Below are positions 19,478 to 28,819 of a stretch of DNA of 64,000 nt, piece by piece. How positions within the stretch are numbered: the stretch's first letter is position 1; each line of letters starts with the position of its first letter. This DNA comes from an uncultured Kiloniellaceae bacterium (GTDB taxonomy: Bacteria > Pseudomonadota > Alphaproteobacteria > Kiloniellales > Kiloniellaceae): positions 496,001 to 560,000 of the forward strand of contig CANLSF010000002.1 of NCBI GenBank assembly GCA_947493695.1, in the 5' to 3' direction. The notes under the pieces were generated by a model that was not told the DNA's origin, did no database searches, and saw only the letters and a program-made list of their open reading frames with translations. The position numbers and the translations under genes were made by a program.

Positions 19478-19723
19478 AGGGCTGTCCTTGCTCCAATGCC
19501 GTATAAACCATAATAGGAAGCACGTTAAGACCCTGTTGCACAGACACGAGAATTTGCATGGAGCAATTCGCCACCAAATCCCCCTGAGATTATCAAGATG
19601 CCAGCGGGTTAAGTGTGATGCTAATGACGTGTGGCGACTGCAGTTCGGCGCTAAACTGCGCCTTTATTTAAGAGCTCCAACCTCTCCCGTTACCTCAAAC
19701 CCACCGATCCGAGGATTGATACG

Positions 19724-20206
19724 ATGCCCGAAACCCTTATTCGTCTGGCGACTCAAGACGATGCCGCTAGCATTCTTAAACTCATCAGGGATCTGGCCGC
19801 GTTCGAAAATCTCAGTGATCAGGTCAAGGCCAGTGAGGCTGATCTATTGCGCGATGGCTTCGGTCCGACACCACGCTTTGAGTGTCTGATCGCAGAGCAT
19901 GGCGGCAACGCCGTCGGGTTCGCTCTCTTTTTTCACAGCTACTCGACCTTTGAAGGCCGAACCGGCGTTTATCTTGAGGATCTCTTTATTGTGGAAGAAG
20001 CCCGCATGCTGGGCTTGGGTCGCAAGCTCATTGGCGCTCTCGCAAAACTTGCCGTCGAGCGTAACTGCGCCCGGCTGGAACTCTCAGTTCTGGATTGGAA
20101 TCCCGCCCGCGATTTTTACCACAAGCTAGGCTTTCAGCATCAGAACGATTGGCTGCCATACCGCATCAACGGTGAGGCGTTGGCTAAGCTGGCCCAGGAA
20201 ACCTAA
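19724..20206 (+). CDS. GNAT N-acetyltransferase, diamine/thialysine acetyltransferase-like
   Basis: A 160-residue acetyl-CoA-dependent acetyltransferase. The phrase FALFFHSYSTFEGRTGVYLEDLFI is typical of the spermidine/spermine N1-acetyltransferase-like branch. The acetyl-CoA loop LGLGRKLIGALAKLA and the C-terminal WNPARDFYHKLGF motif are intact. Likely substrates are polyamines or small amines, but this is family-based. GAGGATT lies at suitable distance from the ATG. Its stop codon overlaps, on the opposite strand, that of the pentapeptide-repeat gene. Confidence 0.9.
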   Translation: MPETLIRLATQDDAASILKLIRDLAAFENLSDQVKASEADLLRDGFGPTPRFECLIAEHGGNAVGFALFFHSYSTFEGRTGVYLEDLFIVEEARMLGLGRKLIGALAKLAVERNCARLELSVLDWNPARDFYHKLGFQHQNDWLPYRINGEALAKLAQET

Positions 20207-20724
20207 TTGCAGCGGCCGATCGAGCCTTCTGCACAGACCTTGTTGCCGGTCGTCCAGGTCGCGCCCGAGAGATCGGCGCGGGTCAAGTCCGCGCCCTGCA
20301 GCCTGGCATTCGTCAGGTCTGCCCCTCGCAGATTGGCCCGATTCAGCTTTGCCCGCCGCATATCGCTGCCGACAAAGGACGCATCGCGCAGGTCCGCCTT
20401 AGTGAAATCAGCTTCTGAAAGCTTCGCCGATTCGAACTGAACCGACGTCATCACGGCGTTGACGAACTTGGCCCGAAACGCATCTGAACCGGTCAAATTG
20501 CTCTCGATCAGCTCAGCCCGAAAGAAACTTGCGTCCCGAAGGCGCGCATTTTGAAGGTCGACGCCATTGAGGCTATCGCCATTGAACAAACAACGCTTCC
20601 AGTCGACGCCCGGTTCCGGAGGATCCGTGCAGGCCGCCTGGGCGATAGATGGAGAGAAGAACAGGCTGGAGAACAGAGCCAGTTTAAGAACGCTTTTAGA
20701 TTTCATCTGCATAGATTTGGCCAT
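20203..20724 (-). CDS. Secreted pentapeptide-repeat protein
   Basis: A 173-residue protein with an apparent signal peptide ending at SIAQA-A. A short Cys-containing segment follows (CTDPPEPGVDWKRC), then about 20 pentapeptide units of the A(D/N)Lxx type (AELIESNLTGSDAFRAKF, ADLRDASFVG). Pentapeptide repeats form a square beta-helix; exported members are of unknown role. The ATG at 20724 is preceded closely by GGAG; the frame stays open upstream to 20787. Two cysteines flank the start of the repeat and two more lie at the C-terminus (KVCAEGSIGRCN), suggesting disulphide caps. It may be co-transcribed with the thioesterase upstream. Confidence 0.85.
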   Translation of the reverse strand: MAKSMQMKSKSVLKLALFSSLFFSPSIAQAACTDPPEPGVDWKRCLFNGDSLNGVDLQNARLRDASFFRAELIESNLTGSDAFRAKFVNAVMTSVQFESAKLSEADFTKADLRDASFVGSDMRRAKLNRANLRGADLTNARLQGADLTRADLSGATWTTGNKVCAEGSIGRCN

Positions 20725-20796
20725 CTTCTCCGTAACGGCAACGACTAATGTCAAAAATCGGACCTGCGGGTGCATAATCGCAGTCAAATAAAGCCT

Positions 20797-21285
20797 TTAT
20801 CGCGGTTGATCGAGCCCCCTGACGGATCGACCGGCTTCCTTGGGCACGGCCAGCGTTTTGTGTTTCGCCCAAATCGCGGCCAGTCTTTCCTGGATCGCGT
20901 CCGGCATAGGTGACACACGCCGTATGTTCAAATCGATGTGCAGGTTCAGCCATTCCGACGTTGCTGCAAGATAGCCGTCCCTTGCGTGATACATCTGATG
21001 GAAGAAATGGAGTCGCTTCGAATCGTATGCAAGGAGCTGCGTCGTAATGCGCAGCGGATCGCCCTGCATGACTTCGCGCTGGTAGGTGACATAAGACTCC
21101 ACTGCGAAGGTCGAACCTCCGGTCCGATTGCGATAATCGTCGTCCAAACCGATGTAATCAAAGAAAACGTCCGTTGCGTGATCAAACGCCAGAACATAGT
21201 AGGCGACGTTCATATGTCCGTTTTGATCAATCCATTCGGGCCGAACTTCGGCGCGATGTTGATCGAACGGTGCCTCAATTACCAT
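20797..21285 (-). CDS. Hotdog-fold acyl-CoA thioesterase
   Basis: A 162-residue 4HBT/YbgC-type thioesterase. The motif EWIDQNGHMNVAYYVLAFDHATD includes the conserved Asp and His of the active site. The family resembles the thioesterases found with L-carnitine dehydrogenase, which act on betainyl-CoA, but no carnitine genes occur here. The substrate is therefore open. The ATG at 21285 is chosen because GGAGAG lies eight bases upstream and the upstream extension is not conserved-looking. Confidence 0.88.
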   Translation of the reverse strand: MVIEAPFDQHRAEVRPEWIDQNGHMNVAYYVLAFDHATDVFFDYIGLDDDYRNRTGGSTFAVESYVTYQREVMQGDPLRITTQLLAYDSKRLHFFHQMYHARDGYLAATSEWLNLHIDLNIRRVSPMPDAIQERLAAIWAKHKTLAVPKEAGRSVRGLDQPR

Positions 21286-21482
21286 TAATGACTCTCCGGT
21301 TTGTTTTCGCTGGCGCCGATTGTGTCGCAGAAGGATTCGCTGCGGTCGCCCGCAGTTAGCGCCTGCGCGCTCCGAGTCTCCGTTACGAACTTGGGGCACG
21401 ATAGTCCATTGGCTAACAGCAACAAAGCGGTTAGCGTCTGCCTCCTTCACCTGTCGGGAAATGCATCTATGGACGTAACGTA

Positions 21483-22424
21483 ATGGTGTGGCTCCTCACA
21501 GCTATGGGGCGTCATGCGACACAGTTTCTTTTTGTCGGCGTTTTCATCGGCTTAGCGCTACCGGGCCTCGCAGATTTCTTCCGTCCTCTCCTGGCGCCAT
21601 CCGTTGTGTTGCTTTTGTTTGCAGCACTTTTGCGCGTCAATTGGGATGCGATGAGCCTCTACATCCGGCGCCCGGGTGTTGCCGCACTTTTGACCGTCTG
21701 GCTACTGCTGTTCTGCCCGCTTGTGACCTGGCTCCTGATGAAGCTCGTTCCAGTCCCCCAGTCTTTGAATGCAGCTGTGATATTGATGGCGGCGGCGCCG
21801 CCGATTCTAGGCTCAGCCTCAATCGCCATGATCCTGAAACTCGATGGCGCCCTTGTGGTGATCGGCGCATTACTCGCCACGCTCTTAACACCGCTTACGG
21901 TTCCACCCGTAGCCTTGCAGCTTCTGGGGCTCCAACTGGATATCGGCCTGAGCGAGTTTATGCTGCGGCTCGGACTGGTCGTCGTCATTGCCTTTATCGG
22001 GGCACTGATTGTACGTCGCTTTGCGTCTCCCGAGAAGCTGGCGGCGCGCGCTCAGCTGCTGGATGGCATTGTCGTCATGATCATGCTGATCTTTGCCATC
22101 GCCATCATGGACGGGGTAACCTATGCCGCTTTCGAGCGGCCTGGGATTGTTGCCCTTTGGGCTCTCGCGGCTTTCATCGCCAACCCCTTGTTGCAACTGC
22201 TCGGTATTCTGGCGTTTTCCTGGCTTGGCCTGCGAAAAGCGCTGAGCGTTGGCCTCTTGAGCGGCAACTGTAACATGGGGCTCTTGCTTGCCGCACTGCC
22301 GGCCGAGAGAGATGCAGATGTCCTGCTTTTCTTCGCAGTCGCTCAACTCCCCATGTACATGCTGCCGATTGTCATGGTGCCGCTCTACAGACGCCTACTG
22401 AACCGCGAACTGGCCGCGAGCTGA
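21483..22424 (+). CDS. Bile acid:sodium symporter-like (BASS) permease
   Basis: A 313-residue polytopic membrane protein with about nine or ten hydrophobic helices. The conserved-type segment AAAPPILGSASIAMIL and the crossover-like LLSGNCNMGLLLAALP resemble the BASS/arsenite-resistance (ACR3-like) transporter fold. The substrate is not predictable; relatives carry bile acids, pyruvate, pantothenate or other organic anions. No strong ribosome-binding site precedes the ATG at 21483, so a nearby GTG at 21486 or a later ATG is possible. It is monocistronic and divergent from the thioesterase. Confidence 0.8.
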   Translation: MVWLLTAMGRHATQFLFVGVFIGLALPGLADFFRPLLAPSVVLLLFAALLRVNWDAMSLYIRRPGVAALLTVWLLLFCPLVTWLLMKLVPVPQSLNAAVILMAAAPPILGSASIAMILKLDGALVVIGALLATLLTPLTVPPVALQLLGLQLDIGLSEFMLRLGLVVVIAFIGALIVRRFASPEKLAARAQLLDGIVVMIMLIFAIAIMDGVTYAAFERPGIVALWALAAFIANPLLQLLGILAFSWLGLRKALSVGLLSGNCNMGLLLAALPAERDADVLLFFAVAQLPMYMLPIVMVPLYRRLLNRELAAS

Positions 22425-22719
22425 AATCATGGTTAATTTACTGTTAAAGACTGCTGCATAAATGCAACAATGAGGCAAATTGACGAAAGTCGTGATTTTG
22501 TCACCACTAGCGTTTCATGGCTCGGTGTGATACCCAGTTTTTTACAAGCAAACGAAAGAAGAACGACCTCGGATTGGTGGAGTCGGAAAATTTTTGCGCT
22601 AATCCCGCGATTTGTCGCCGACGTGTAAACCAATCGTAAAACTGTCCGGATCATGATGCATCCAGGCAATTAGAGGCCGTGTTTTCTGCTGGTTAGATTT
22701 GAATTTAGGGCGGTATATC

Positions 22720-23580
22720 GTGTTTTCACAGTTGTTTGGACTGTTTTTCTCTCACGTGTCGGGCAAGGTGCTGAGAGCATTGGCCATTGTGCTGATTGTC
22801 TCGGGTTGCGCCAGTTCCCCCAAGAGCCCTGATAGTCAATGGGCGCAGGCTGACGGAACCGCAGGGGCGTCTGAAGTTTCTGACAACGACCCTGTCGAAC
22901 TACTGAACCGTTTCGTGTTCGCATTCAACGATGCCGTCGATGTAACCCTGTTCCAGCCTGCTTCTGCTCTGTATCGCTTTGTACTACCGGAAGAGGTCCG
23001 CGACTCGGTTCGCAACTTCATGCGCAACATCTCGTCTCCGGTCATCCTGGCGAACGATTTGCTGCAGGGTGAATGGGACCGGGCAGAAGCGACAACTACC
23101 CGCTTCTTCGTCAACACCACAATCGGTTTGGCAGGCTTGTTCGATGTCGCCGACGATATGGGTTACGAATATCACGACGAGGACTTCGGCCAGACGCTGG
23201 CGACTTATGGAGCCGGAGAAGGCATGTATCTGGTCCTTCCGTTCTTGGGCCCATCAAACCTTCGTGATGGCGCCGGTCTGGTTGTAGACAGCTTTTTAGA
23301 TCCACTGACCTACATTCTTTCATCCGATGCTGCGATCGCACGGCGCGGCATCTCCGCCGTGGATACCCGCTCGCGGAATATTGAAGTGGTCGAGGATTTA
23401 AAGCGTGATTCCATTGATTATTACGCCAGGATCAGGTCGCTATACCGTCAGCGTCGGGAGAGTGAAATTTCCAATGGCGTCGAAGAGGATGACTTCCTTC
23501 GTCCCGGCCTGACCTCGTTGCCCATCGAAAACGAGCAGCTTGGCCTGCTTGTTCCACGTAAAGCTCCACTGAGCGAATAA
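22720..23580 (+). CDS. mlaA: MlaA/VacJ-family outer-membrane lipoprotein
   Basis: A 286-residue lipoprotein. The lipobox VSGC follows a hydrophobic stretch (RALAIVLIVSGC). The conserved core begins DPVELLNRFVFAFND and includes GLAGLFDVADDMGYEYHDEDFGQTLATYG and LPFLGPSNLRD, diagnostic of MlaA. MlaA removes mislocalised phospholipids from the outer leaflet of the outer membrane. The GTG at 22720 is preferred, with AGGGCGG six bases upstream; a TTG at 22699 is the alternative. mlaC follows after four bases. Components MlaD, MlaE and MlaF are not in the window. Confidence 0.93.
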   Translation: MFSQLFGLFFSHVSGKVLRALAIVLIVSGCASSPKSPDSQWAQADGTAGASEVSDNDPVELLNRFVFAFNDAVDVTLFQPASALYRFVLPEEVRDSVRNFMRNISSPVILANDLLQGEWDRAEATTTRFFVNTTIGLAGLFDVADDMGYEYHDEDFGQTLATYGAGEGMYLVLPFLGPSNLRDGAGLVVDSFLDPLTYILSSDAAIARRGISAVDTRSRNIEVVEDLKRDSIDYYARIRSLYRQRRESEISNGVEEDDFLRPGLTSLPIENEQLGLLVPRKAPLSE

Positions 23581-23584
23581 TCCC

Positions 23585-24229
23585 ATGCTGCTTTCCAAAC
23601 GCTTCTTCCTCACAGGTCTCAGCGCAGCTGCTGCGCTTGGTGCCGTCCTGTTGCACGCGCCGGTCCGTGAGGCTGTTGCGGAAGGCGACGCCGGGGCATT
23701 CGTCATCGGCCTCAAAGAAGATGCCGTCGCACAGTTGAACGGCGCCAACGGCGACAAAGCACTTAAGGAAGAGCGCTTTCGGACACTGCTGAACGGCAAC
23801 TTTGAAGTTGAAGATATCGGTAAGTTCGTGATTGGCAGGTACTGGCGCAAGACTTCCGATGAAGATCGCAAAGCCTTCCTGAAAGTTTTTGAAGACGTCC
23901 TGGTTCAGCGTTTTCTGCCGCTTTTCGATGACTACGCCGACCAGAGTTTCAGCGTCGAGTCAGTTCGGACAGACGCTAAGAAACCTGAGTTCAGCACCGT
24001 GGTTTCGCGCGTGAGCCAACCGACAGGCTCTGACGCCAAGGTTCTTTGGCGCGTTCGTGAAAAGAGTGGCGGCTTCCTGGTATCCGATGTGAAGGCTGAG
24101 GGTATCAGCCTGAGAATCACATTTCAGTCTGAATATGCATCGTATCTGAAGAACAACAGCGGTGACGTAAAGAAGCTGACCAAAACCCTGGCCCGGAAAG
24201 TCAAAGCCGGCGCCTTTGCCCCAAAGTAA
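23585..24229 (+). CDS. mlaC: Periplasmic phospholipid shuttle MlaC
   Basis: A 214-residue MlaC/Ttg2D-family protein with an N-terminal export signal (KRFFLTGLSAAAALGAVLLHAPVREAVA). The domain features of the family are visible in RFRTLLNGNFEVEDIGKFVIGRYWR and VLWRVREKSGGFLVSDVKAEGISL. MlaC carries phospholipid between MlaA and the inner-membrane MlaFEDB complex. It is translationally close to mlaA (four bases), forming an mlaAC operon separate from the ABC components. Confidence 0.93.
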   Translation: MLLSKRFFLTGLSAAAALGAVLLHAPVREAVAEGDAGAFVIGLKEDAVAQLNGANGDKALKEERFRTLLNGNFEVEDIGKFVIGRYWRKTSDEDRKAFLKVFEDVLVQRFLPLFDDYADQSFSVESVRTDAKKPEFSTVVSRVSQPTGSDAKVLWRVREKSGGFLVSDVKAEGISLRITFQSEYASYLKNNSGDVKKLTKTLARKVKAGAFAPK

Positions 24230-24239
24230 GGCGCGTGCC

Positions 24240-24273
24240 GTCAGAGCAGATAGGTTGAAGATTCTGCTCTGAC
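24240..24273. terminator. Perfect 11-bp hairpin between convergent genes
   Basis: GTCAGAGCAGA at 24240-24250 pairs perfectly with TCTGCTCTGAC at 24263-24273 across a 12-base loop. It lies between the ends of mlaC and the aminotransferase gene, so it could end both transcripts. There is no T-run. Confidence 0.55.
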
Positions 24274-24291
24274 TGTATTAGACAAGCGGCC

Positions 24292-25476
24292 TTAACTTCC
24301 CTTTTGCGATAACGATGCGATGGCGGCCTGAGTGCCCCCGGAGCCGTGTGGAATGTCGCAGAGCGCAAGGCAGCTCTCTACACTGGCAAGCGCTCCCAGG
24401 ATCATGGGTTCATTCAGGTACCCCATGTGCCCGATCCGGAAGGCCCGCCCCTGCAGGCGACCATAGCCAGCCCCTAGAGAAACATTAAACCGCGACGAGC
24501 AGGTTTCCCGCAGGACGTTCGCGTCATAGGCCTCATCGACCAGGATTGTTGTGACGGAATTAGCCCGTTCCGTCGCCTCGGGAACGTTGAACGAAAGTGC
24601 GCCGCGCTGGCACCAGACCTCAACAGCACTTCGGACCGCATCCGCAAGGCGTTGATGCCGGGCGACGATCGCCTCCAACCCTTCCTCATGCACCATATCG
24701 AGGGCTTCGCGCAGCGCGAAGAGCTGATGCACCGGCGCCGTACCGCAGAAATGCGAGTAGAACTCCCGGCCGTGACGCCGGCGCCAGTCCCAGTAGTTTC
24801 GAGGCAGGCTTGCCGCTTCGGATGCCTTGAAAGCCTTCTCGCTGACTGCATTGAAGGCCAGCCCCGGGGGCTGCATCAGGCCTTTCTGAGAGGCCGCCAC
24901 CGCGACATCAATACCCCAATCATCAAACTCGAAGGGAACCGTTGCCAGGGCGGCAATCGTATCAACCATCAGAAGCGCCGGGTGCCCGGTATCATCGAGC
25001 GCCCTACGGATAGCAGGAATACTGCTGGTGACGGATGTCGCCGTATCGGTATGAACCATCAGAACTGCCTTGATCCGATGTTCTTTATCGGCACGCAAGC
25101 GTTCTGCAACCATTTCCGGATCGATCGCCCGCCGCCAGTCCGCCTCGACATAATCGACCTTAAGACCCAGTGATTCCGCCATTGCCGACCAGTTAAAGGA
25201 GAAATGGCCCGTTTCCGGCACCAGCACATGGTCGCCGGGGGACAGGACATTGACCAGGGCTGCTTCCCAGGCGCCGTGTCCGTTCGCGGAATAGATGTAA
25301 ACGTTGTTCTCTGTCTTGAAGACCTTCTGGAGATCGCCAAAGCAGCTGAGGGCCATAGCCATAAAATCGGCGTCGTTCAGATCAACGGCTGGACGCATCA
25401 TCGCGCGGAGCACCCGGTCGGGAATATTGGTGGGTCCCGGTGTGTGCAGGAAGTTACGTCCGCTCTGTATCGTCAT
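24292..25476 (-). CDS. Serine-glyoxylate-type aminotransferase (class V)
   Basis: A 394-residue PLP enzyme of fold type I, class V. The N-terminus FLHTPGPTNIPDRVLRAM and the PLP-lysine segment AASQKGLMQPPGLAF are typical of serine-glyoxylate/alanine-glyoxylate aminotransferases. FCGTAPVHQLFALREAL and GYGRLQGRAFRIGHMGYLNEP are also conserved. The likely reaction is serine plus glyoxylate to hydroxypyruvate plus glycine, linking photorespiratory-type or C1 metabolism. AGGG precedes the ATG. A LysR regulator is divergently encoded beyond a small unknown gene and may control it. Confidence 0.9.
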   Translation of the reverse strand: MTIQSGRNFLHTPGPTNIPDRVLRAMMRPAVDLNDADFMAMALSCFGDLQKVFKTENNVYIYSANGHGAWEAALVNVLSPGDHVLVPETGHFSFNWSAMAESLGLKVDYVEADWRRAIDPEMVAERLRADKEHRIKAVLMVHTDTATSVTSSIPAIRRALDDTGHPALLMVDTIAALATVPFEFDDWGIDVAVAASQKGLMQPPGLAFNAVSEKAFKASEAASLPRNYWDWRRRHGREFYSHFCGTAPVHQLFALREALDMVHEEGLEAIVARHQRLADAVRSAVEVWCQRGALSFNVPEATERANSVTTILVDEAYDANVLRETCSSRFNVSLGAGYGRLQGRAFRIGHMGYLNEPMILGALASVESCLALCDIPHGSGGTQAAIASLSQKGS

Positions 25477-25597
25477 GATTACCCTCTATCCGCCAAACAA
25501 ACTCTCAGCCGTTATCAACCGGCGGGCGGGTAAAAACAAGTCCGGTAACCACAACTACACGAGGATATGACAAAGCAGGCTCGCTGACCCGCGCGCC

Positions 25598-25879
25598 CTA
25601 GCGACAGGAATCGCCAGTGCCATCGAGATACAAACCTTTACGTGACGGATGAGGGCGAAACAGGCTCAAAGTCCGCTCGAATGACTGCCTGAAGCTTGCC
25701 ATCAGGCCGTAACCGTTCTCTCCAGTCCCAGCCTTCAGGCGCGCTTGACTACCCCGCTGAGCCTCGGAAGCCGAGAGTTCCAGCTCGCTTAGATGCGCAA
25801 CAAGAGCCAGATCCTCGTAAATCATGCGACCGGCGCGGGCCGAGGTCGCAGAGCGGGAAAATTCCGTTAATGTGATCAT
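25598..25879 (-). CDS. Small hypothetical protein
   Basis: A 93-residue reading frame between the aminotransferase and the LysR regulator, co-directional with the aminotransferase. No domain is recognised. It is hydrophilic, with a Ser/Ala/Glu-rich middle and a C-terminal Phe/Arg region. The ribosome-binding site is weak. The existence of the gene rests on its open frame, its normal-looking composition and its position divergent to the regulator. Confidence 0.5.
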   Translation of the reverse strand: MITLTEFSRSATSARAGRMIYEDLALVAHLSELELSASEAQRGSQARLKAGTGENGYGLMASFRQSFERTLSLFRPHPSRKGLYLDGTGDSCR

Positions 25880-25961
25880 TTGAATATTTCTCGTCTATCC
25901 TTGGACCAGGAATTAGTCCACTCTCTTTAAATTGCGCGATTGTGTGGAATCTGCAAACGAT

Positions 25962-26972
25962 ATGAATTCCATTAAAGACGAGAAAATCTCCGCTGAAATT
26001 ACCGAAAGCGACCCTCATGTTCCCATGCCCTCCTTGAATGCTCTGCGCGCGTTCGAGGCGGCGGGCCGGCACTTGAGCTTCAAGGCGGCAGCTGAGGAAC
26101 TCAACGTCAGCCCGAGTGCCATCGGCCATCTGATATCAGGTTTAGAAGAGAACCTCGGCAGCAAGCTATTTCACCGCCTGAACAGAACTGTGGAACTCAC
26201 GAGAGAAGGGGATTTGCTGCTGCCTGGGCTCTCAGCCGGTTTCAGACGACTGACCAGTACGGTGTCGGATTTCAGGCGACGTGATCGGGAGATTCCGCTG
26301 ATCGTCTCGGTAGAGCCCTCCTTCGCGACGAAGTGGCTGATGCCCCGGCTCGAGAACTTTCGCGCGCTCTATCCGGATGTCACTATTCGTATCGACCCGA
26401 CGCATGCGCTGGCCGATTTGCAAAACGGCGATGTCGATCTCGCAATCCGTTTTGGCGCAGGCGAGTTTCCAGGCGTGGAAATCGATACACTCTATCCAAA
26501 TCAGGAAATCATCGCGGTCTGCAGTCCCGAATTGCGCCAAGGAAAACTACCGTTGGGAAAACCCGAGGATCTGGAGCGCCACACCCTTATTCACCGGCCA
26601 TCGGAACCCTCGCGTTACAATCTCTCCTGGGATCGTTGGTTTCGTGCGGCAGGTATCGAAGGCGTCCGCCAAAAGACCGCGCTTGTTGTAGGGTATGAAG
26701 ACTTTGCCGTATTGGCCGCGATCCAGGGGCAAGGCGTCACCCTCGCCACCAGTTTGCTGGCCGCAGACGACCTCGCAGCGGGGCGGCTGGTCAAGCTGTT
26801 CGATGTCAGCTACCGCACCCGCTTTGGCTACTATCTGGTCACGACCGAGGAAAAACTGCAGAATCCGAACGTCGCCGCGTTTCGCGAATGGATCCTGGGC
26901 CTCATAGCCAAAGAACAGGCCACAGACGACTATTCAGTTCTCACCGACGAAGACCTTGCCGCAGGGCGCTGA
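25962..26972 (+). CDS. LysR-family transcriptional regulator, GcvA-like
   Basis: A 336-residue regulator. The N-terminal winged helix-turn-helix (PSLNALRAFEAAGRHLSFKAAAEELNVSPSAIGHLI) and the short-loop effector domain (VSVEPSFATKWLMPRLENF, GDVDLAIRFGAGEFPG) match the GcvA branch. That branch includes regulators of glycine cleavage and of beta-lactamase genes. The ATG at 25962 is adopted; a TTG lies ten codons upstream, and an ATG nearer the helix-turn-helix at 26025 is possible. A glycine/serine-linked target is plausible because the aminotransferase is nearby, but this is inference. Confidence 0.88.
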   Translation: MNSIKDEKISAEITESDPHVPMPSLNALRAFEAAGRHLSFKAAAEELNVSPSAIGHLISGLEENLGSKLFHRLNRTVELTREGDLLLPGLSAGFRRLTSTVSDFRRRDREIPLIVSVEPSFATKWLMPRLENFRALYPDVTIRIDPTHALADLQNGDVDLAIRFGAGEFPGVEIDTLYPNQEIIAVCSPELRQGKLPLGKPEDLERHTLIHRPSEPSRYNLSWDRWFRAAGIEGVRQKTALVVGYEDFAVLAAIQGQGVTLATSLLAADDLAAGRLVKLFDVSYRTRFGYYLVTTEEKLQNPNVAAFREWILGLIAKEQATDDYSVLTDEDLAAGR

Positions 26973-26981
26973 CCGCGACCT

Positions 26982-28658
26982 TTAACGGGTCAGAGGCTTG
27001 TACTTGATCCGGTGCGGCTGGTCTGCCTCGGCCCCCAAACGGCGCTTACGGTCTGCCTCATAATCCTCGTAATTGCCTTCGAACCAAACAACCTGACTGT
27101 TACCTTCGAATGCAATGATGTGAGTAGCGATGCGATCCAGGAACCAGCGATCATGACTGGTGATCAGCGCGCAACCGGCGAATTCCAATAACGCCTCTTC
27201 CAAGGATCGCAGAGTATCCACATCCAGATCGTTGGTCGGCTCATCGAGCAGCAGCACGTTGGCGTCCCGCTTCAGCATCTTAGCCATATGGACGCGGTTA
27301 CGTTCACCACCCGAGAGCTGACCGACCTTCTTCTGCTGGTCGGCGCTCTTAAAGTTAAAGGCGCCCACATATGCCCGCGACGCCATGGTGTGCTTGCCAA
27401 TCTCGATAATATCGTGGCCACCCGAGATTTCTTCCCAGACCGTCTTCCCGGCTTCGAGGGACTCGCGGCTCTGATCGACATATCCCAACTTGACCGTATC
27501 TCCGACCGCCATCGAGCCGTTATCCGGTGCTTCCTGACCGGTAATCATCCGGAACAGCGTTGTCTTACCGGCCCCGTTCGGACCGATGATGCCTACAATA
27601 GCGCCCTTCGGGATCTTGAAGTTTACGTCTTCCATCAAGAGTTTGTCGCCGAAGGCTTTGTTCACGCCCGTCGCTTCAATCACCAAGTCGCCAAGCCGGG
27701 GTCCCGGCGGGACCTTGATCTGGCCTGGCTCCGGCGCTTTGTTGGCGGCCTCGGACAGCAGGGTATCGTAAGCTTGAAGGCGCGCCTTGGATTTGGCCTG
27801 ACGCCCCTTGGGTCCCTGTCGCACCCATTCCAGTTCTTGCGACAGAACCTTCTGGCGAGCGGATTCGGATTTTTCTTCCTGTGCCAACCTCGACTGCTTT
27901 TGCTCAAGCCAACTGGTGTAGTTGCCTTCAAAGGGCAAGCCCTGCCCCCGATCCAATTCCAAAATCCAGCCTGCGACATTGTCCAGGAAGTAGCGATCAT
28001 GGGTGACCGCAACGACCGTGCCGCTGTATTCCTCAAGAAAGCGCTCCAACCAGGCAACAGACTCCGCGTCCAGGTGGTTAGTCGGCTCATCGAGCAACAG
28101 CATATCGGGATGCTGCAGCAGAAGCCGGCAAAGCGCGACCCGGCGGCGCTCACCGCCGGAGAGCTTGGTTACATCGGCATCGCCCGGTGGGCAGCGCAGC
28201 GCATCCATGGCGATCTCGACCTGACGGTCCAGGTCCCAGGCGTCGGCAGCGTCGATCTTCTCCTGCAGATCCGCCTGCTCTGCCAGCAGGTCGTCCATTT
28301 CGTCCGGATCGACCTCCGCGAACTTCAGATTGACCGCCTCGAAACGGTCCAGCAGATCTTTGGTCTCGGCGACACCCTCAAAGACATTTCCTGCGACATC
28401 CTTGGCGGCGTCGAGCTCGGGCTCCTGCTGCAGATAGCCGACCTTTACGCCCTCCGCAGCCCAGGCCTCGCCGTTAATGTCCTGATCCAGTCCGGCCATG
28501 ATCTTCATCAAGGTCGACTTACCCGATCCATTCAGGCCCAGGACACCGATTTTAGCGCCGGGCAGGAAGTTGAGCCGGACGTCCTTGAGGACCTGCTTGC
28601 CGCCGGGAAAGGTCTTGGAAACCCGGTCCATATGATAAATGTACTGATAGGCGGCCAT
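26982..28658 (-). CDS. ettA: Energy-dependent translational throttle protein EttA (ABC-F)
   Basis: A 558-residue ABC-F ATPase, very close in length to E. coli EttA. It has no membrane domain. Two ABC domains carry Walker [10 protein letters not shown] and GPNGAGKTT, signatures [16 protein letters not shown] and [15 protein letters not shown], and Walker B segments ending DEPTNHLD and DEPTNDLD. An arm and linker region lie between. EttA binds the ribosomal E site and gates the first peptide bond according to ATP/ADP ratio. The ATG at 28658 has GGAG eight bases upstream; the longer frame to 28805 is not conserved-looking. Confidence 0.95.
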   Translation of the reverse strand: MAAYQYIYHMDRVSKTFPGGKQVLKDVRLNFLPGAKIGVLGLNGSGKSTLMKIMAGLDQDINGEAWAAEGVKVGYLQQEPELDAAKDVAGNVFEGVAETKDLLDRFEAVNLKFAEVDPDEMDDLLAEQADLQEKIDAADAWDLDRQVEIAMDALRCPPGDADVTKLSGGERRRVALCRLLLQHPDMLLLDEPTNHLDAESVAWLERFLEEYSGTVVAVTHDRYFLDNVAGWILELDRGQGLPFEGNYTSWLEQKQSRLAQEEKSESARQKVLSQELEWVRQGPKGRQAKSKARLQAYDTLLSEAANKAPEPGQIKVPPGPRLGDLVIEATGVNKAFGDKLLMEDVNFKIPKGAIVGIIGPNGAGKTTLFRMITGQEAPDNGSMAVGDTVKLGYVDQSRESLEAGKTVWEEISGGHDIIEIGKHTMASRAYVGAFNFKSADQQKKVGQLSGGERNRVHMAKMLKRDANVLLLDEPTNDLDVDTLRSLEEALLEFAGCALITSHDRWFLDRIATHIIAFEGNSQVVWFEGNYEDYEADRKRRLGAEADQPHRIKYKPLTR

Positions 28659-28819
28659 GAAGCACTCCGGACTGCGCAGCCTTCGAAAGAGAAGGGTGCA
28701 TTTACGTTGAAAACCCAGCGTTGGCGCCAGCTTGCCGATGGCGCCGAGTGGCTGTGAAAAGAGGTTACGGGCGCGGTTTTTACCCCATTGCCCGCCGGGG
28801 CGCAATTACTCCCGGCGAA

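Noticed and set aside
27288-28757. Plus-strand 489-codon frame opposite ettA
   Set aside because: Antisense shadow of a gene with complete ABC-F motifs; no start signal.
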